From Erythroxylum novogranatense (Eukaryota; Streptophyta; Magnoliopsida; Malpighiales; Erythroxylaceae): a DNA stretch of 64,000 nucleotides. Location of the stretch: NCBI GenBank assembly GCA_029891385.1, contig CM057225.1:10110560-10174559 (forward strand), given 5' to 3'. A program made the translations under genes and the position numbers. This document shows, one piece after another, positions 22,601-36,909 of the stretch (the stretch's first letter is position 1; every line of letters begins with the position of its first letter). The notes beneath the pieces were generated by a model. That model did not search any database and had not been told where the DNA came from. It saw only the letters and a program-made list of their open reading frames with translations.

Positions 22601-25241
22601 TACAAAATGTTGTTTATAAAAGTAGTTGAAAATGATGATTTAGAACATTCTTGGCGTTATTTATAAAATACGGTTTATATAAGTTTATAATTTCGAAAGT
22701 GTTTAAAAGTTTATGATTTTGAAATTGATTATAAAAGTGTTTTAAAAATTATGATTTCTGAAATTATTTATGTAAAGGTTTGAAATTTGGATTTCGAATG
22801 ATTTGAGAAGGTGGAAGAAAGAAAGTATCAATTTTGGTATTGATTTCAAATGGTTTGGAAAATTGCTCCAAGATCTAAGTGTTTGAAAATTTGGATTTGA
22901 ATGTTTTGGAATTGATTTTAAAATCGTGTTTAAATAAAGGTTTGGAAAGTGATTGTTTTTGAAATCGTTTATAACATATCGTTTACTAAAACGTTTGGAA
23001 ACATTTATGATTTCGAATAGTTTGAATTAATGATAAAAGATTGGTTTTGTAAGATTTTGAATGTTTGAATTTGTTATAAAAATATTTTTATGAAAATGAT
23101 TGGAAAATTATGATTTCTAAATTTTTTGAAATAGGTATAAAATGTTGTTTTGAAAAAATGTTTGGAAAATCATGATTTACATTTGTTTTGGAAAGTAGGA
23201 AAGCGATGATTTCAGAATGCTTTTGGGAATTAATTATAAAATATCGTTTATGTAATTGTTTGATTTTGTTTGATGAAATTCTTTGCTTTTGGAATAACTT
23301 TAGAAATTTTGTTATATGTTCAATGATATGAGAAATTGAGACTTTCAATTTGAAAGTTTTCAAAGTTTTAAATATTGATATATTTCGAGCATGTCCGGTA
23401 TTACGAAAATTATTACAAAAGTTAGATTTTTTTTAAAGGATTTTGGAAATTGATTTAAGAGAATTGTTATTTAGTATATTCAAAATTTTTAAGAAATTGT
23501 TATTTATGTTTTTGGAAAATCAAGGAGAGAAATGCTTTTGGAAATCGATTTAAGAAATTAAAATGATTAGTGATTTTTATTGTTTTGAATAAAAGGTGAA
23601 AATCGTGGTTTAAATTTTGGATGAGAAATGTGTATTGTGAATTTGTAAGAAATTGATTGGTGCATTTGTATTTTGCAATATGACATATGAAATTATGTGC
23701 TTAGTGAATGTGACTGTGTCTAGTAAGACACGACATGACAATGTGAAATTTTGAAAAGTGCCTTCGGGCAATCTGTTTGTTTTAAGCATGAATATGTGAA
23801 TTGTATGGGTTTGGTCAGGTCCCCTCCGTAGAGTCAGTGCACTGTCTCCCTCTGATAGCCTTCTCCCGGTTGCCCGCAAGTGGCTTAGGAGTTCCGATTT
23901 CAGACTCCCCTCTGTTCACAGCTGCACATGAACGCTATGCGGGAATGTGCAGTACGTCCTGTTAGGACAAAAACCAAACCATTCTGTTATGTCATATGAT
24001 TTTGATTTTGTTTATGTTCGTGAAATTTCTCTTATGTGATGCATTCATGTTGAAATTTTGCATGATTTGTGAGACGGTTGAGAACTTGGGAAATGAATTT
24101 CGGAAACTGTTTATGAATGTTTTGAAATAAATAAAAATGTTGAGACAAATCTTAAAAACATGTTGATGAAAGTTTATGAATGTTTTGAAAAAAATTTGAA
24201 AATGAGTCTTTGGATAAAATTTCCGAATGGGAAAGGTTTGAAAAGTTTGAAAAGAAAATTTTCGCTGATGTTTCATTTATACGTATGTTACCCACTGAGT
24301 TGTCAAGCTCACCCCACCTCTCATCCCCATCTCCAGGTTTCCAAGAAGGAGATTGAATGAAGATGGTCCAGATATCAGTTCTGCATGTGTCAGTATTAGG
24401 GTGGGTTCGTTGAGATTGTGGTTTTTGGTTTGATATCGTGGATTGAAAATGTCACTTTGGTATTGATGATGTATTTGAGTTAAGTTATGGAATTGAATTT
24501 ATGTATGATAGTGGAACTGGATTATGTAAGTAGATCATGGTAGTTTATATGAATATGATTGAATTGTATTCGAATTGAAGTATGTATGATGGATTGAGAT
24601 TATGAAGTGCTTAGATATAGGATTGCGTTTACTTTGGTGTGATGGATTAGGACGGGAGGTCCGGTGTTGAATTGTGTTGATTGGGATATGTATTAGAAGT
24701 GTATTTGTGCCTTTGCAGGAAATTTTTGGGCTGTCAAAATACAGTCGTTATGCTGCCCGATTTTCGGTAAAAATCAGGTTAAGATAAGAATAAGAATTAA
24801 GAAGTTAGTTTGGTAAAGATGAGATTTGCGTGATTAAGACCAATTATATGAATTGAGTGTTATATGAGGATAAATTTCCAAAAAGGAAATTGTAAGGATT
24901 GATTATGATTTGAATGTGATTGAGTAAAGAAAAAAAAGCAATGAATAAGAGAAAAAAAAATTATACCCGATTTCGGATGGTTAGTTGAGGTAATCCAACG
25001 CGATAAGTTTTCTATACTTTGTGCTTCTCCGGGATGTCGGAATGTGTTTCAGTTCGATACATTCGTTATTTTGATTCGTTTCGATTTGCATTTCCGCTAC
25101 GTGATCCTTCGCTTTCTTTGATTCCGCTTTCGCTTTGTTTGTCGTTATCGAATTCAATTTATCCAAGTTGAATTCGCCTCGTTCTTCGTATCCGTTTCTT
25201 ATATTCCGGTTGGGATCCGGTTCCCAGATCGGGTCCCAACA
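19616..25241 (+). repeat. Array LTR3 (5,626 bp)
   Basis: Full-length derived-subtype LTR and the best reference for the GC island (23810-23970). It shares the 15-bp deletion with LTR2 and LTR4 and the GTTGGGATCC form near its 3' end with LTR2. Confidence 0.92.
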
Positions 25242-25836
25242 TAGATGGTATCAGAGCCCAGTATTATGATCGTACTTGGGCGTTTGTGTCTAACTGTTTT
25301 GTATAAGAGTGTTCGAGCATAAGATTGAATTTGTGAGAGTATGATAAAGATAAAGTGCATGCCAAAGTGCTTGATAGATGAAGATGATACAAATGTTAAG
25401 TGATTTTAGGAAATTATGCATGAAATTGAGATTTGAAGTTCATAAGGAATTAGGATGATTTGATTTTGTATATCCATTTGTGAGTGAAAGATGAGCATGG
25501 AGATGGATTTTATGAATTATGTGAAGGCCTAATTAAGTGATTGATGAGGTTAAGAACTTTGATGAATTTTAGGTTTGTGATGATGAAAATTGAGATTTGA
25601 ATTGAATGATAGCATTTGGATGAAATTAAATTAATTATACCTTTGTGAGATGAAAGAATGACTGTTTGGAGATAAAATAAAATGAAACAGTGTTTTGCTA
25701 TGGAATAAGTGAAAGATAAGTATGACGAGAAATCGGTTTAAAAGTGTGTGACCGGTGTCATAAAGTAAAGGAAAAGATAATTGGTGTCTAATCAAGTATG
25801 AATTTCGAGGACGAAATTCTTTTAAGAGGGGATAAA
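25242..25836 (+). mobile_element. Internal segment int3 (595 bp) with PBS and PPT
   Basis: Primer binding site at 25246-25258; polypurine tract TAAGAGGGGATAAA at 25823-25836. Relative to int1 and int2 it has single-base losses in homopolymers, and CAG read as CGG near 25735 and 25752, which suggests consensus errors rather than true divergence. No coding sequence. Confidence 0.92.
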
Positions 25837-28800
25837 TGTTGGACCCGATCTTTAATTGGAATTTAAAATAGTAAATGAAATTAAATGAGTGTTTTGTTTA
25901 AGTATTATGTTATAGATGAAATTATGCTTTAAGGAAATTTTGAGAAAAGAATTATGAGTTTTCAATGTATTTGATAATTGTGGAGATTTATATGGGTGAT
26001 GAAAGTTTAAGCGAATGAATTGATTGAAAAGTTAGTAGAAAATCAAGAAATAAAGAGAAAAGTGAGAGAATTTGAAAAATTAAGAAAGTTGACTTTTGGA
26101 GATAGAAAGTTTGACTTGAGAGAGTTGACTTTTTGTTTAAGGCAAAATTTGATAAAATTGTCTTCTGGAAACTTGTAGTTTATGTTAAGAGTTTTCTATA
26201 GCCATAAAGTTTGATATTTTTCGATATCGGATGTGAGAGTTATGATCGATCAAAGTTAAGCTTAAAGTTTGACTTTTTGAAGAAAAAGTTAACTTTTTGA
26301 TTTAGGCAAAATTCGAGAAAATGATCAACATAAAAATTGTAGCCTCTGTCGAGAGCTTTTTGTGAACATAAAGTTTGCTATTTTTCGATGTCGGGATTGA
26401 TAGATATGATTTTCTGCAGATATGCTTTGTTTTAAAAATACTATTAAGTATAGATTTGTGTGTTCTATGCTTCGAGGCCACTCGTCGTATGAATTTAGTC
26501 TGAATTGGAGTAAGTAGTCTTCATGAAAGTTTTAGGTGATTTTTATATCTTTCCATTGATATAAAGTTTGCAATTTTTCGATATCGGGGCTAGGAGTTAT
26601 GAGCGATTAAAAATTGGAAGTCGTTTAGGAAAAGTTGTTTTGGACAGAATCTTTGATTGAGGTTTTGACCTCTTTCGAAACCTAATTTGATTTTGAGTTC
26701 TTCAGGGAAGTTGTATAGCTTCCTTTGATCTTTTAATTGACACCAAATTTGTCAAATTCTGAGTTCGGGATCGAGAGATATGATTTTTGAAAAGTTCGGT
26801 TTTGAAGTTCCGATACTTTGTTCTTAATCCGATCCCTTTTGTAATCTTTTGCTTATAATTCCTTTGTCCGACATCCGATTGATTTGATTCTTGAAGCGTT
26901 GGATTCCTAAGACAATTAATTTCATTTTCTTGAAGAATTATGATTTTTAGGAGATTTAATGGAAAGAGATTGATTCAACCAAAGTAAGAGATTTGGTTAG
27001 AGGTTATAAGTTTGATAATTTTATGAACATGGTTCGGTATTTTACGAATTTCGGGAGCTGTACAACTCCAACTGAGTTGATTCTTAAGGGCAAATAAATT
27101 TAAGAGATAGGGATACAAATCATGTGAAGGGATCAAAATTTAATTTCATCCCTAAGATTGTAAATTTCTAGACTGAAGTTATGTTAATGTTCAGTCTCGG
27201 ATTTTTGTGAGGTTCCGATAGTATTTTGGCTATAACTTCTTCGTTTCTGATCCGAATTGAGCGCGGTCGGTGGCGTTAGATTTGTATGATCTAGAGAAAC
27301 AATTTTCAAGAAGAACATTTGTCTATTTTTTTTAGATTCTTGAAAACAGGACGCAAGTAGTCAGTTTTTCAAAATCCTGTGCAGGGGCAATGGTGGAATA
27401 TTGCTTAAAAGAAGGGGCAATATGGTCATTTATCTACTATTTTAATGAGGTGGCATTACACATTAAAGGGATAGTCGTTTTTTTTGCAGAGGAAGAAGCT
27501 CGTTTGTTCTAGAATGAAAGAAGAAACATTGGAGGAGAAAGAAGAAGAAAATGGAGAAGGATGATTTTGGGTGATGGAGATTTTGAAACTTTTAAGTTTC
27601 CAAGATGATTTTCGTTGTTATTTCAAGAGGAAGACATAGAAGAAGAAGAGAGGAGAGTGTCGTGAGTTATGAGAGGGAGAAGAAAGAAAACGAAAAGAGG
27701 AGAGAAGAAGGAGGAAAGTCGTGGGAGAAAAGAAAAGGGAGAAGATTCAAGCTTCCTAAGGTATATTCTTCTTCTTCTCCATGTTTTCTTTAAGAATGGG
27801 TTAGGGTTTGGTTATGGAAGATTCTAGAGATAGAAAGCTTAGTGAAAAAGATGATGAATAGTGAAATTTATAAGGTTTTTGGGGGTTTTTAAAAATGTTG
27901 CTTTAGATTGCTTGAATTAGTGATGAATTTGAGATATCCTAAGTTAATTTTGATGTTTATGCTTTAGGTGAAATTTAATTTGAAAAATTGTAAGTTGGGG
28001 GTTTAAGCCAAATTAGAAATTTGGGGATTTTGTGAATTAATGGTGTAGAATCATCAATAATAGTAGGAATTGGTGAAATATGAAACCAATTTTGAAGAAA
28101 TTGTGATTTATGGTATTGAATTTGTGTAAATTGGTTTAGGCCAATTTTGAAAATTGGGGATTTTCAAAATTGGAGATTGAAATAGCTTGAATATGTGAGG
28201 AATTGATGTTTTCTAAGCTCAATTTGAGATATTAAGTTAATTATGATAATGAATTTGATTGAATTGGCTTAGGTTCAATTTGGAAATTGGGGAATTTTGA
28301 GATTTTTAAGATGGCTTGAAATATGATGAGTTTGTGAGTTATGAAATCAATTTTGAAGAAATTGTAATTTATGATGTGAATTTGGATGATTATGGTTTAG
28401 GTTTTGTTAAATTGGAAGAGAGAGAGAAGCAAAGGTCAAAGTGAAGCATTGGACAAGATGCTTGCATCGAAATAAGGTGGGTGTCATATTTATTTTCAAA
28501 ATTATGAGCTTTGTAAGTGTTCTTGAAAAAAAAATTCCGAAAGTGAAAGTGTTTGAAAATGTGTTGTTTCGGATATTGTAAATTAATTGTTTTGAATACT
28601 TTGATACAATTGAAAGATTGTTTGTTTGAGTTTTAAAAAAATTAGAAGATGAATGCTTTGAAAGTTTACTATGTATACTTTGGAAAATCTAGAAGGAAAG
28701 TATTTCGATTTTATTAAGAAGATGTTTGAAAATTTTAAATTCCAAATATTTGTGAAAGTGTTTATCGAATATAGTTATGTAAAGATTTGAAAGCTTATGA

Positions 28801-31456
28801 TTTCCTAATGTTTATGAAATAATACAAAAATGTTGTTTATAAAAGTAGTTGAAAATGATGATTTCCGAACATTCTTGACGTTATTTATAAAATACGGTTT
28901 ATATAAGTTTATAATTTCCGAAAGTGTTTAAAAAGTTTATGATTTTCGAAATTGATTATAAAAGTGTTTTAAAAAAATTATGATTTCTGAAATTATTTAT
29001 GTAAAGGTTTGAAATTTGGATTTTGAATGATTTCGAGAAGGTGGAAGAAAGAAAGTATCGAATTTTGGTATTGATTTCAAATGGTTTGGAAAATTGCTCC
29101 AAGATCTAAGTGTTTGAAAATTTGGATTTCCGAATGTTTTGGAATTGATTTTAAAATCGTGTTTAAATAAAGGTTTGGAAAGTGATTGTTTTGAAATCGT
29201 TTATAACATATCGTTTTAAAACGTTTGGAAACATTTATGATTTCGAATAGTTTGAATTAGTGATAAAAGATTGGTTTTGTAAGATTTTTGAATGTTTGAA
29301 TTTGTTATAAAATATTTCTTATGAAAATGATTGGAAAATTATGATTTCTAAATTTTTTGAAATAGGTATAAAATGTTGTTTTGAAAAAATGTTTGGAAAA
29401 TCATGATTTCATTTGTTTTGGAAAGTAGGAAAGCGATGATTTAGAATGCTTTTGGGAATTAATTATAAAATATCGTTTATGTAATTGTTTGATTTTGTTT
29501 GATGAAATTCTTTGCTTTTGGAATAACTTTAGAAATTTTGTTATATGTTCAATGATATGAAATTGAGACTTTCAATTTGAAAGTTTTCAAAGTTTTAAAT
29601 ATTGATAGATTTCGAGCATGTACGGTATTACGAAAATTATTACAAAAGTTAGATTTTTTAAAGGATTTTGGAAATTGATTTAAGAGAATTGTTATTTAGT
29701 ATATTGAAATTTTTAAGAAATTGTTATTTATGTTTTGGAAAATCAAGAGAGAAATGCTTTTGGAAATCGATTTAAGAAATTAAAATGATTAGTGATTTTA
29801 TTGTTTTGAATAAAAGGTGAAAATCGTGGTTTAAATTTTGGATGAGAAATGTGTATTGTGAATTTGTAAGAAATTGATTGGTGCATTTGTATTTTGCAAT
29901 ATGACATATGAAATTATGTGCTTAGTGAATGTATTTGTGTCTAGTAAGACCGACATGACAATGTGAAATTTTGAAAAGTGCCTTGAGCAATCTGTTTGTT
30001 TTAAGCATGAATATGTGAATTGTATGGGTTTGGTCAGGTCCCTCCGTAGAGTCGATTACCTTTGTCTCCCTCGATAGCCTTCTCCGGTTGCCTGAAGTGG
30101 CTTAGGAGTTCCGATTTCAGACTCCCCTCTGTTCACAGCTGCACATGAACGCTATGCGGGAATGTGCAGTACGTCCTGTTAGGACAAAAACCAAACCATT
30201 CTGTTATGTCATTTGATTTTGATTTTGTTTATGTTCGTGAAATTTCTCTTATGTGATGCATTCATGTTGAAATTTTGCATGATTTGTGAGACGGTTGAGA
30301 ACTTGGGAAATGAATTTCGGAAACTGTTTATGAATGTTTTGAAATAAATAAAAATGTTGAGACAAATCTTAAAAACATGTTGAGGAAGGTTTATGAATGT
30401 TTTGAAAAAAATTTGAAAATGAGTCTTTGGATAAAATTTCCGAATGGGAAAGGTTTGAAAAGTTTGAAAAGAAAATTTTCGCTTATGTTTCATTTATACG
30501 TATGTTACCCACTGAGCTGTCAAGCTCACCCCACCTCTCATCCCCATCTCCAGGTTTCCAAGAAGGAGATTGAATGAAGATGCTCCAGATATCAGTTCTG
30601 CATGTGTCAGTAATAAGGTGGGTTCGTTGAGATTGTGGTTTTTGGTTTGATATCGTGGATTGAAAATGTCACTTTGGTATTGATGATGTATTTGAGTTAA
30701 GTTATGGAATTGAATTTATGTATGATAATGGAACTGGATTATGTAAGTAGATCATGGTAGTTTATATGAATATGATTGAATTGTATTCGAATTGAAGTAT
30801 GTAAGATGGATTTAGATTATGAAGTGCTTAGATATAGGATTGCGTTTCTGCTGGTGTGATGGATTCCGGACGGGAGGTCCGATGTTGAATTGTGTTGATT
30901 GGGATATGTATTAGAAGTGTATTTTTGCCTTTGCAGGAAATTTTGGGCTGTCAAAATACGATCGTTATCTTTGCCCGATTTTCGGTAAAAATCGGGTTAA
31001 GATAAGAATAAGAATTAAGAAGTTAGTTTGGTAAAGATGAGATTTTCGTGATTAAGACCAATTATATGAATTGAGTGTTATATGAGGATAAATTTCCAAA
31101 AAGGAAATTGTATGGATTGATTATGATTTGAATGTGATTGAGTAAAGAAAAAAAAGGAATGAATAAGAGAAAAAAAAATACCCGATTTCGGATGGTTAGT
31201 CGAGGTAATCCAACACGATAAGTTTTCTATACTGTGTGCTTCTCCGGGATGTCGGAATGTAATTCAGTTCGATACATTCGTTTTTTTGATTCGGTCCGAT
31301 TTGCATTTCCGCTACGTGATCCTTCGCTTTCTTTGATTCCGCTTTCGCTTTGTTTGTCGTTATCGAATTCAATTTATCCAATTTGAATTCGCCTCATTCT
31401 TCGTATCCGTTTCCTATATTCCGGTTAGGATCCGGTTCCCGGATCGGGTCCCAACA
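25837..31456 (+). repeat. Array LTR4 (5,620 bp), chimeric
   Basis: From its start to about 30310 it matches LTR3 (15-bp deletion, GAGACGGTTGAG, GTGCAGTACGTCCTG). From about 30481 onward it matches LTR5 (CGCTTATGTTTC, GAGCTGTCAAG, GTCAGTAATA, ATGATAATGGAAC, GGAATGAATAAG). The switch lies in the interval 30311-30481, as expected for an unequal crossover or gene conversion between LTR subtypes. Confidence 0.85.
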
Positions 31457-32055
31457 TAGATGGTATCAGAGCCTAGTATTATGATCGTACTTAGGCGTTT
31501 GTTTCTAACTGTTTTGTATAAAAGTGTTCAAGCATAAGATTGAATTTGTGAGAGTATGATAAAGATAAAGTGCATGCCAAAGTGCTTGATAGATGAAGAT
31601 GATACAAATGTTAAGTGATTTTAGGAAATTGTGCATGAAATTGAGATTTGAAGTTCATAGGGAATTAGGATGATTTGATTTTGTATATCCATTTGTGAGT
31701 GAAAGATGAGCATGGAGATGGGTTTTTATGAATTATGTGAAGGCCTAATTAAGTGATTGATGAGGGTTAAGAACTTTGATGAATTTTAGGTTTGTGATGA
31801 TGAAAATTGAGATTTGAATTGAATGATAGCATTTGGATGAAATTAAATTAATTATACCTTTGTGAGATGAAAGAATGACTGTTTGGAGATAAAATAAAAT
31901 GAAACAGTGTTTTGCTATGGAATAAGTGAAAGATAAGTATGACGAGAAATCAGTTTAAAAGTGTGTGACCAGTGTCATACAGTAAAGGGAAAAGATACTT
32001 GGTGTCTAATCAAGTATGAATTTCAAAGACGAAATTCTTTTAAGAGGAGGATAAA
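31457..32055 (+). mobile_element. Internal segment int4 (599 bp) with PBS and PPT, diverged
   Basis: Primer binding site TGGTATCAGAGCC at 31461-31473; polypurine tract TAAGAGGAGGATAAA at 32041-32055. It carries substitutions not seen in int1-int3 (for example GTCATACAGTAAAG and TTTCAAAGACGAAATT), so it belongs with the LTR5-type tail of LTR4. No coding sequence. Confidence 0.92.
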
Positions 32056-35000
32056 TGTCGGACCCCGATCTTTAATTGGAATTTAGAAATAGTAAATGAA
32101 ATTGAATGAGTGTTTTATTTAAGTATTATGTTAGAGATGAAATTATGCTTTAAGGAAATTTTGAGAAAAGAATTATGAGTTTTCAATGTATTTGATAATT
32201 GTGGAGATTTGTATGAGTGATGAAAGTTTAAGCGAATGAATTGATTGAAAAGTTAGTAGAAAATCAAGAAATAAAGAGAAAAGTGAGAGAATTTGAAAAA
32301 TTAAGAAAATTGACTTTTGGAGATAGAAAGTTTGACTTGAGAGAGTTGACTTTTTGTTTGAGGCAAAATTTGAGAAAATTGTCTTCTGGAAACTTGTAGT
32401 TTATGTTAAGAGTTTTCTGTAGCCATAAAGTTTGATATTTTTCGATATCGGAAGTGAGAGTTATGATCAGTCAAAATTCGCTTAGAGTTTGACTTTTTGA
32501 AGAAAAAGTTGACTTTTTGATTTAGGCAAAATTCGAGAAAATGATCAACATAAAAATTGTAGTCTTTGTCGAGAGCTTTTTGTGAACATAAAGTTTGCTA
32601 TTTTTCGATGTCGGGATTGATAGATATGATTTTCTGCAGATATGCTTTGTTTTAAAAATACTATTAAGTATAGATTTGTGTGTTCTATGCTTCGAGGCCA
32701 CTCGTCGTATGGATTTAGTCTGAATTGGAGTAAGTAGTCTTCATGAAAGTTTTAGGTGATGTTTGTATCTTTCCATTGATATAAAGTTTGCAATTTTTCG
32801 ATGTCGGAGCTAGGAGTTATGAGCGATTAAAAATTGGAAGTCTTTTAGGAAAAGCTGTTTTGGACAGAATCTTTGATTGAAGTTTTGACCTCTTTCGAGA
32901 CCTAATTTGATTTTGAGTTCTTCAGGGAAGTTGTATAGCTTCCTTTGATCTTTTTATTGACCCCAAATTTGTCAAATTCCGAGTTTGGGATCGAGAGAAA
33001 TGATTTTTGAAAAGTTCAGTTTTGAAGTTCCGATACTTTGTTTTTAATCCGATCCCTTTTGTAATCTTTTGCTTATAATTCCTTTGTTCGACATCCGATT
33101 GATTTGATTCTCGAAGCGTTGGATTCCTAAGACAATTAATTTTATTTTCTTGAAGAATTATGATTTTTAGGAGATTTAATGGAAAGAGATTGATTCAACC
33201 AAAGTAAGAGATTTGGTTATAGGTTATAAGTTTGATAATTTTCTGAACATGGTTCGGTATTTTACGAATTTCGGGAGCTGTACAACTCCGATTGAGTTGA
33301 TTCTTGAGGTCAAATAAATTTAAGAGATAGGGCTACAAATCATGTGAAGGGATCGAAATTTAATTTCATCCCTAAGATTGTAAATTTCTGGACTGAAGTT
33401 ATGTTAATGTTCAGTCTCGGATTTTTGTGAAGTTCCGATAGTATTTTAGCTATAACTTCTTCGTTTCTGATCCGAATTGATAGCGGTCAGTGGCGTTGGA
33501 TTCGTATGATCTAGAGGAACAATTTTGAAGAAGAAAGTTTGTCCAAATTATTTTTTTTATATACTTGAAAACAGGACGCAAGTAGTCAGTTTTTCAAAAT
33601 CCTGTGCAGGGGCAATGGTGGAATATTGCTTAAAAGAAGGGGCAATATGGTCATTTATCTGCTATTTTAATGAGGTGGCATTACACATTAAAGGGATAGT
33701 CATCTTTTTTGCAGAGGAAGAAGCTCGTTTGTTCTAGAATGAAAGAAGAAACGTTGGAGGAGAAAGAAGAAGAAAATGGAGAAAGATGATTTTGGGTGAT
33801 GGAGATTTCGAAACTTTTAAGTTTCCAAGATGATTTTCGTTGTTATTTCAAGAGGAAGACATAGAAGAAGAAGAGAGGAGAGTGTCGTGAGTTATGAGAG
33901 GGAGAAGAAAGAAAACGAAAAGAGGAGAGAAGAAGGAGGAAAGTCGTGGGAGAAAAGAAAAGGGAGAAGATTCAAGCTTCCTAAGGTATATTCTTCTTCT
34001 TCTCCATGTTTTCTTTAAGAATGGGTTAGGGTTTGGTTATGGAAGATTCTAGAGAGAGAGAGCTTAGTGAAGAAGATGATGAATAGTGAAATTTATAAGG
34101 TTTTTGGGGATTTTTAAAAATGTTGCTTTAGATTGCTTGAATTAGTGATGAATTTGAGATATCCTAAGTTAATTTTGATGTTTATGCTTTAGGTGAATTT
34201 AATTTGAAAAATTGTAAGTTGGGGGTTTAGGCCAAATTAGAAATTTGGGGATTTTGTGAATTAATGGTGCAGAATCATCAATAATAGTAGGAATTGGTGA
34301 AATATGAAATCAATTTTGAAGAAATTGTGATTTATGGTATTGAATTTGTGTAAATTGGTTTAGGCCAATTTTGAAAATTGGAGATTGAAATAGCTTGAAT
34401 ATGAGAGGAATTGATGTTTTCTAAGCTCAATTTGAGAAATTAAGTTAATTAGGATAATGAATTTGATTGAATTGGCTTAGGTTCAATTTGGAAATTGGGG
34501 GATTTTGAGATTTTTAGAAATTGTTGGATTAAGATGGCTTGAAATATGATGAGTTTGTGAGTTATGAAATCAATTTTGAAGAAATTGTAATTTATGATGT
34601 GAATTTGGATGATTATGGTTTAGGGTTTGTTAAATTGGAAGAGAGAGAGAAGCAAAGGTCAAAGTGAAGCATTGGACAAGATGCTTGCATGGAACTAAGG
34701 TGGGTATCATATTTATTTTCGAAATTATGAGCTTTGTAAGTGTTCTTGAAAAAAAAAATTCCGAAAGTGAAAGTGTTTGAAAATGTGTTGTTTCGGATAT
34801 TGTAAATTTATTGTTTTGAATACTTTGATACAATTGAAAGATTGTTTGTTTGAGTTTTAAAAAAAAATTAGAAGATGAATGCTTTGAAAGTTTATTGTGT
34901 ATACTTTCGAAAAATCTAGAAGGAAAGTATTTCGATTTTATTAAGAAGATGTTTGAAAATTTTAAATTCCAAATATTTGTGAAAATGTTTATCGAATATA

Positions 35001-35804
35001 GTTATGTAAAGATTTGAAAGCTTATGATTTCCGAATGTTTATGAAATAATACAAAAATGTTGTTTATAAAAGTAGTTGAAAATGATGATTTTCGAACATT
35101 CTTGACGTTATGTAGCGCCCCCTTGCTGTAGGGTACGCACGGGACGCCCGTGGGTCGTTCCGACGCATATCCTACAGTAAGGAAGTGCTACTAAACGAAA
35201 CAATCACTAGATACTCGCATGGCATCAACAAAATTAAACCGCAACATGCAATTCACTAATATTTAAAACCACAATATTTCTTTCATTTCACAATATCAAT
35301 CCAAAATATAGACCAGTCTATCAGTCCCCTACAATCATACCACAATCCCAAAAAGGGAAACTGATAAAAACGTCTATACTAGGTCATCCCAAAAATATAG
35401 TCCCAAAAAAGTCATCCCGGTGACCGACTGCGATCCATCATCTTGACTTGATCACGAACGCACTGCAGAAGCGTCGACACGGGAGCTAGAGTCCCTCGAC
35501 GTGTCTGAAAAATATATTGCAATGTTGGGTGAGTTTGCGAACTCAATGAGAAACCACCATCGATGGTTCACCCAACTCATGCATATACATCTAATATATA
35601 TCTCATAGATATATTTTAACACAATTTATAACACTATAAACACTTTACACAATTTACGATTACACTATCACATATCAATTCACACTATGCACACATCACA
35701 CGTATTCACAATTTCGCTACTAATCGACAAACGCATAATGTATGCAATTTCTCATTTTATGATGTTGTTGTGGTTGGCAATATTCACATTTTGGCAAGTA
35801 GGAG

Positions 35805-35905
35805 AGCCCTTAGGGTATGCACTACGCCCACTCACTTTAGGAATAGGAGAGCCCTCGGGTATGCACTATTTCCTTTTGGCCTTAGGCCCATTCAACGATA
35901 TCGAG
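35805..35905 (-). repeat. Paired GC-rich motif in Tekay-like LTR
   Basis: AGGAGAGCCCTTAGGGTATGC and AGGAGAGCCCTCGGGTATGC (plus-strand reading) occur about 50 bp apart, each with a CCCNNGGG-type hairpin core. The pair is repeated in the partner LTR near 58949-59016. A nearby ATCGAGCTTAAAGCTCGAT (35900-35918) is a clean inverted repeat. Confidence 0.7.
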
Positions 35906-36909
35906 CTTAAAGCTCGATCACTAAGCTCCAGCCACAACCGATTAATTACCACTTATGTTCATGCTTAGCATGCACTAACACTTGCGATCTCTAACACATT
36001 TATCTCACTTCACTCGCTAATCACAATCAAAACACTTACTCACAATTTTATCGCTGATTCTCATTCACGGTATTCACATTTATAAATCACACTTGGTGCA
36101 ATCACTAACACTTATCGATTTAGCTCATTCACTTCACATTTATATCACTCACTTTGACACTTAATTCACACACATTCACAGACATTTAATCACATAAAAC
36201 CGAGGAACCAACTAGGTTATTCACCTGTAACTTCCGAGCTCTGCTCGAAGTCCCGGTAATGTCCGTGGTCCGTCGATCCAACGACGCCTATAACAATTCA
36301 AATGAATTATCATCACCACTTGCTCAATTAATTCAATTCACTGATGCACATGTCTTAATTCAAACTATATGATGCATGATCATGATTTCCCAGCATTAAG
36401 ACCCAAATTGCTATCTCTCGCTTCACAATCACAATTCACTATTCACTAGGTCAATAGCATTCCCTTAAATTCAAATTCACTCACTCAAACTCTAATCATA
36501 CTCCGCTAGTTACAACATAACTCTTTGGTCACATTAGAAACTATAATGGACTCTCTTTCGATAATTGCAATCCCGTAAATTAAAATTCAAACTCTCAGTC
36601 TTTATCACAATTATAGACCTCTTTCTCTAGTTCATAACGAATCAAGTATCACCTTAATAGGAATACCACAAACCAAGATATCATCAAGATACTGAAACAT
36701 GTTCAGTAAAACATCTAGTTCATGTTCCCTCCACCAATACCCTTACTTTGATTCAATCAATCATTTCCAATTTAATAATAAAAACCATAAATTGTTTGTG
36801 GAGAGATAAGGAAATGTGTTAGGAATCTAATGCTTCAAGAATCAGGTCATTTGGAGCTCTATAGCTCAAGTTATCCTCAAAACATTGATCTATGCACAGA
36901 CTGTTTTCC

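Noticed and set aside
23992..24276. Phe/Asn/Lys-rich minus-strand frames of about 94 residues in several LTR copies (23992-24276, 30209-30493, 62919-63203)
   Set aside because: They are by-products of an AT-rich, low-complexity repeat lacking stop codons on one strand; no domain or codon-use support.
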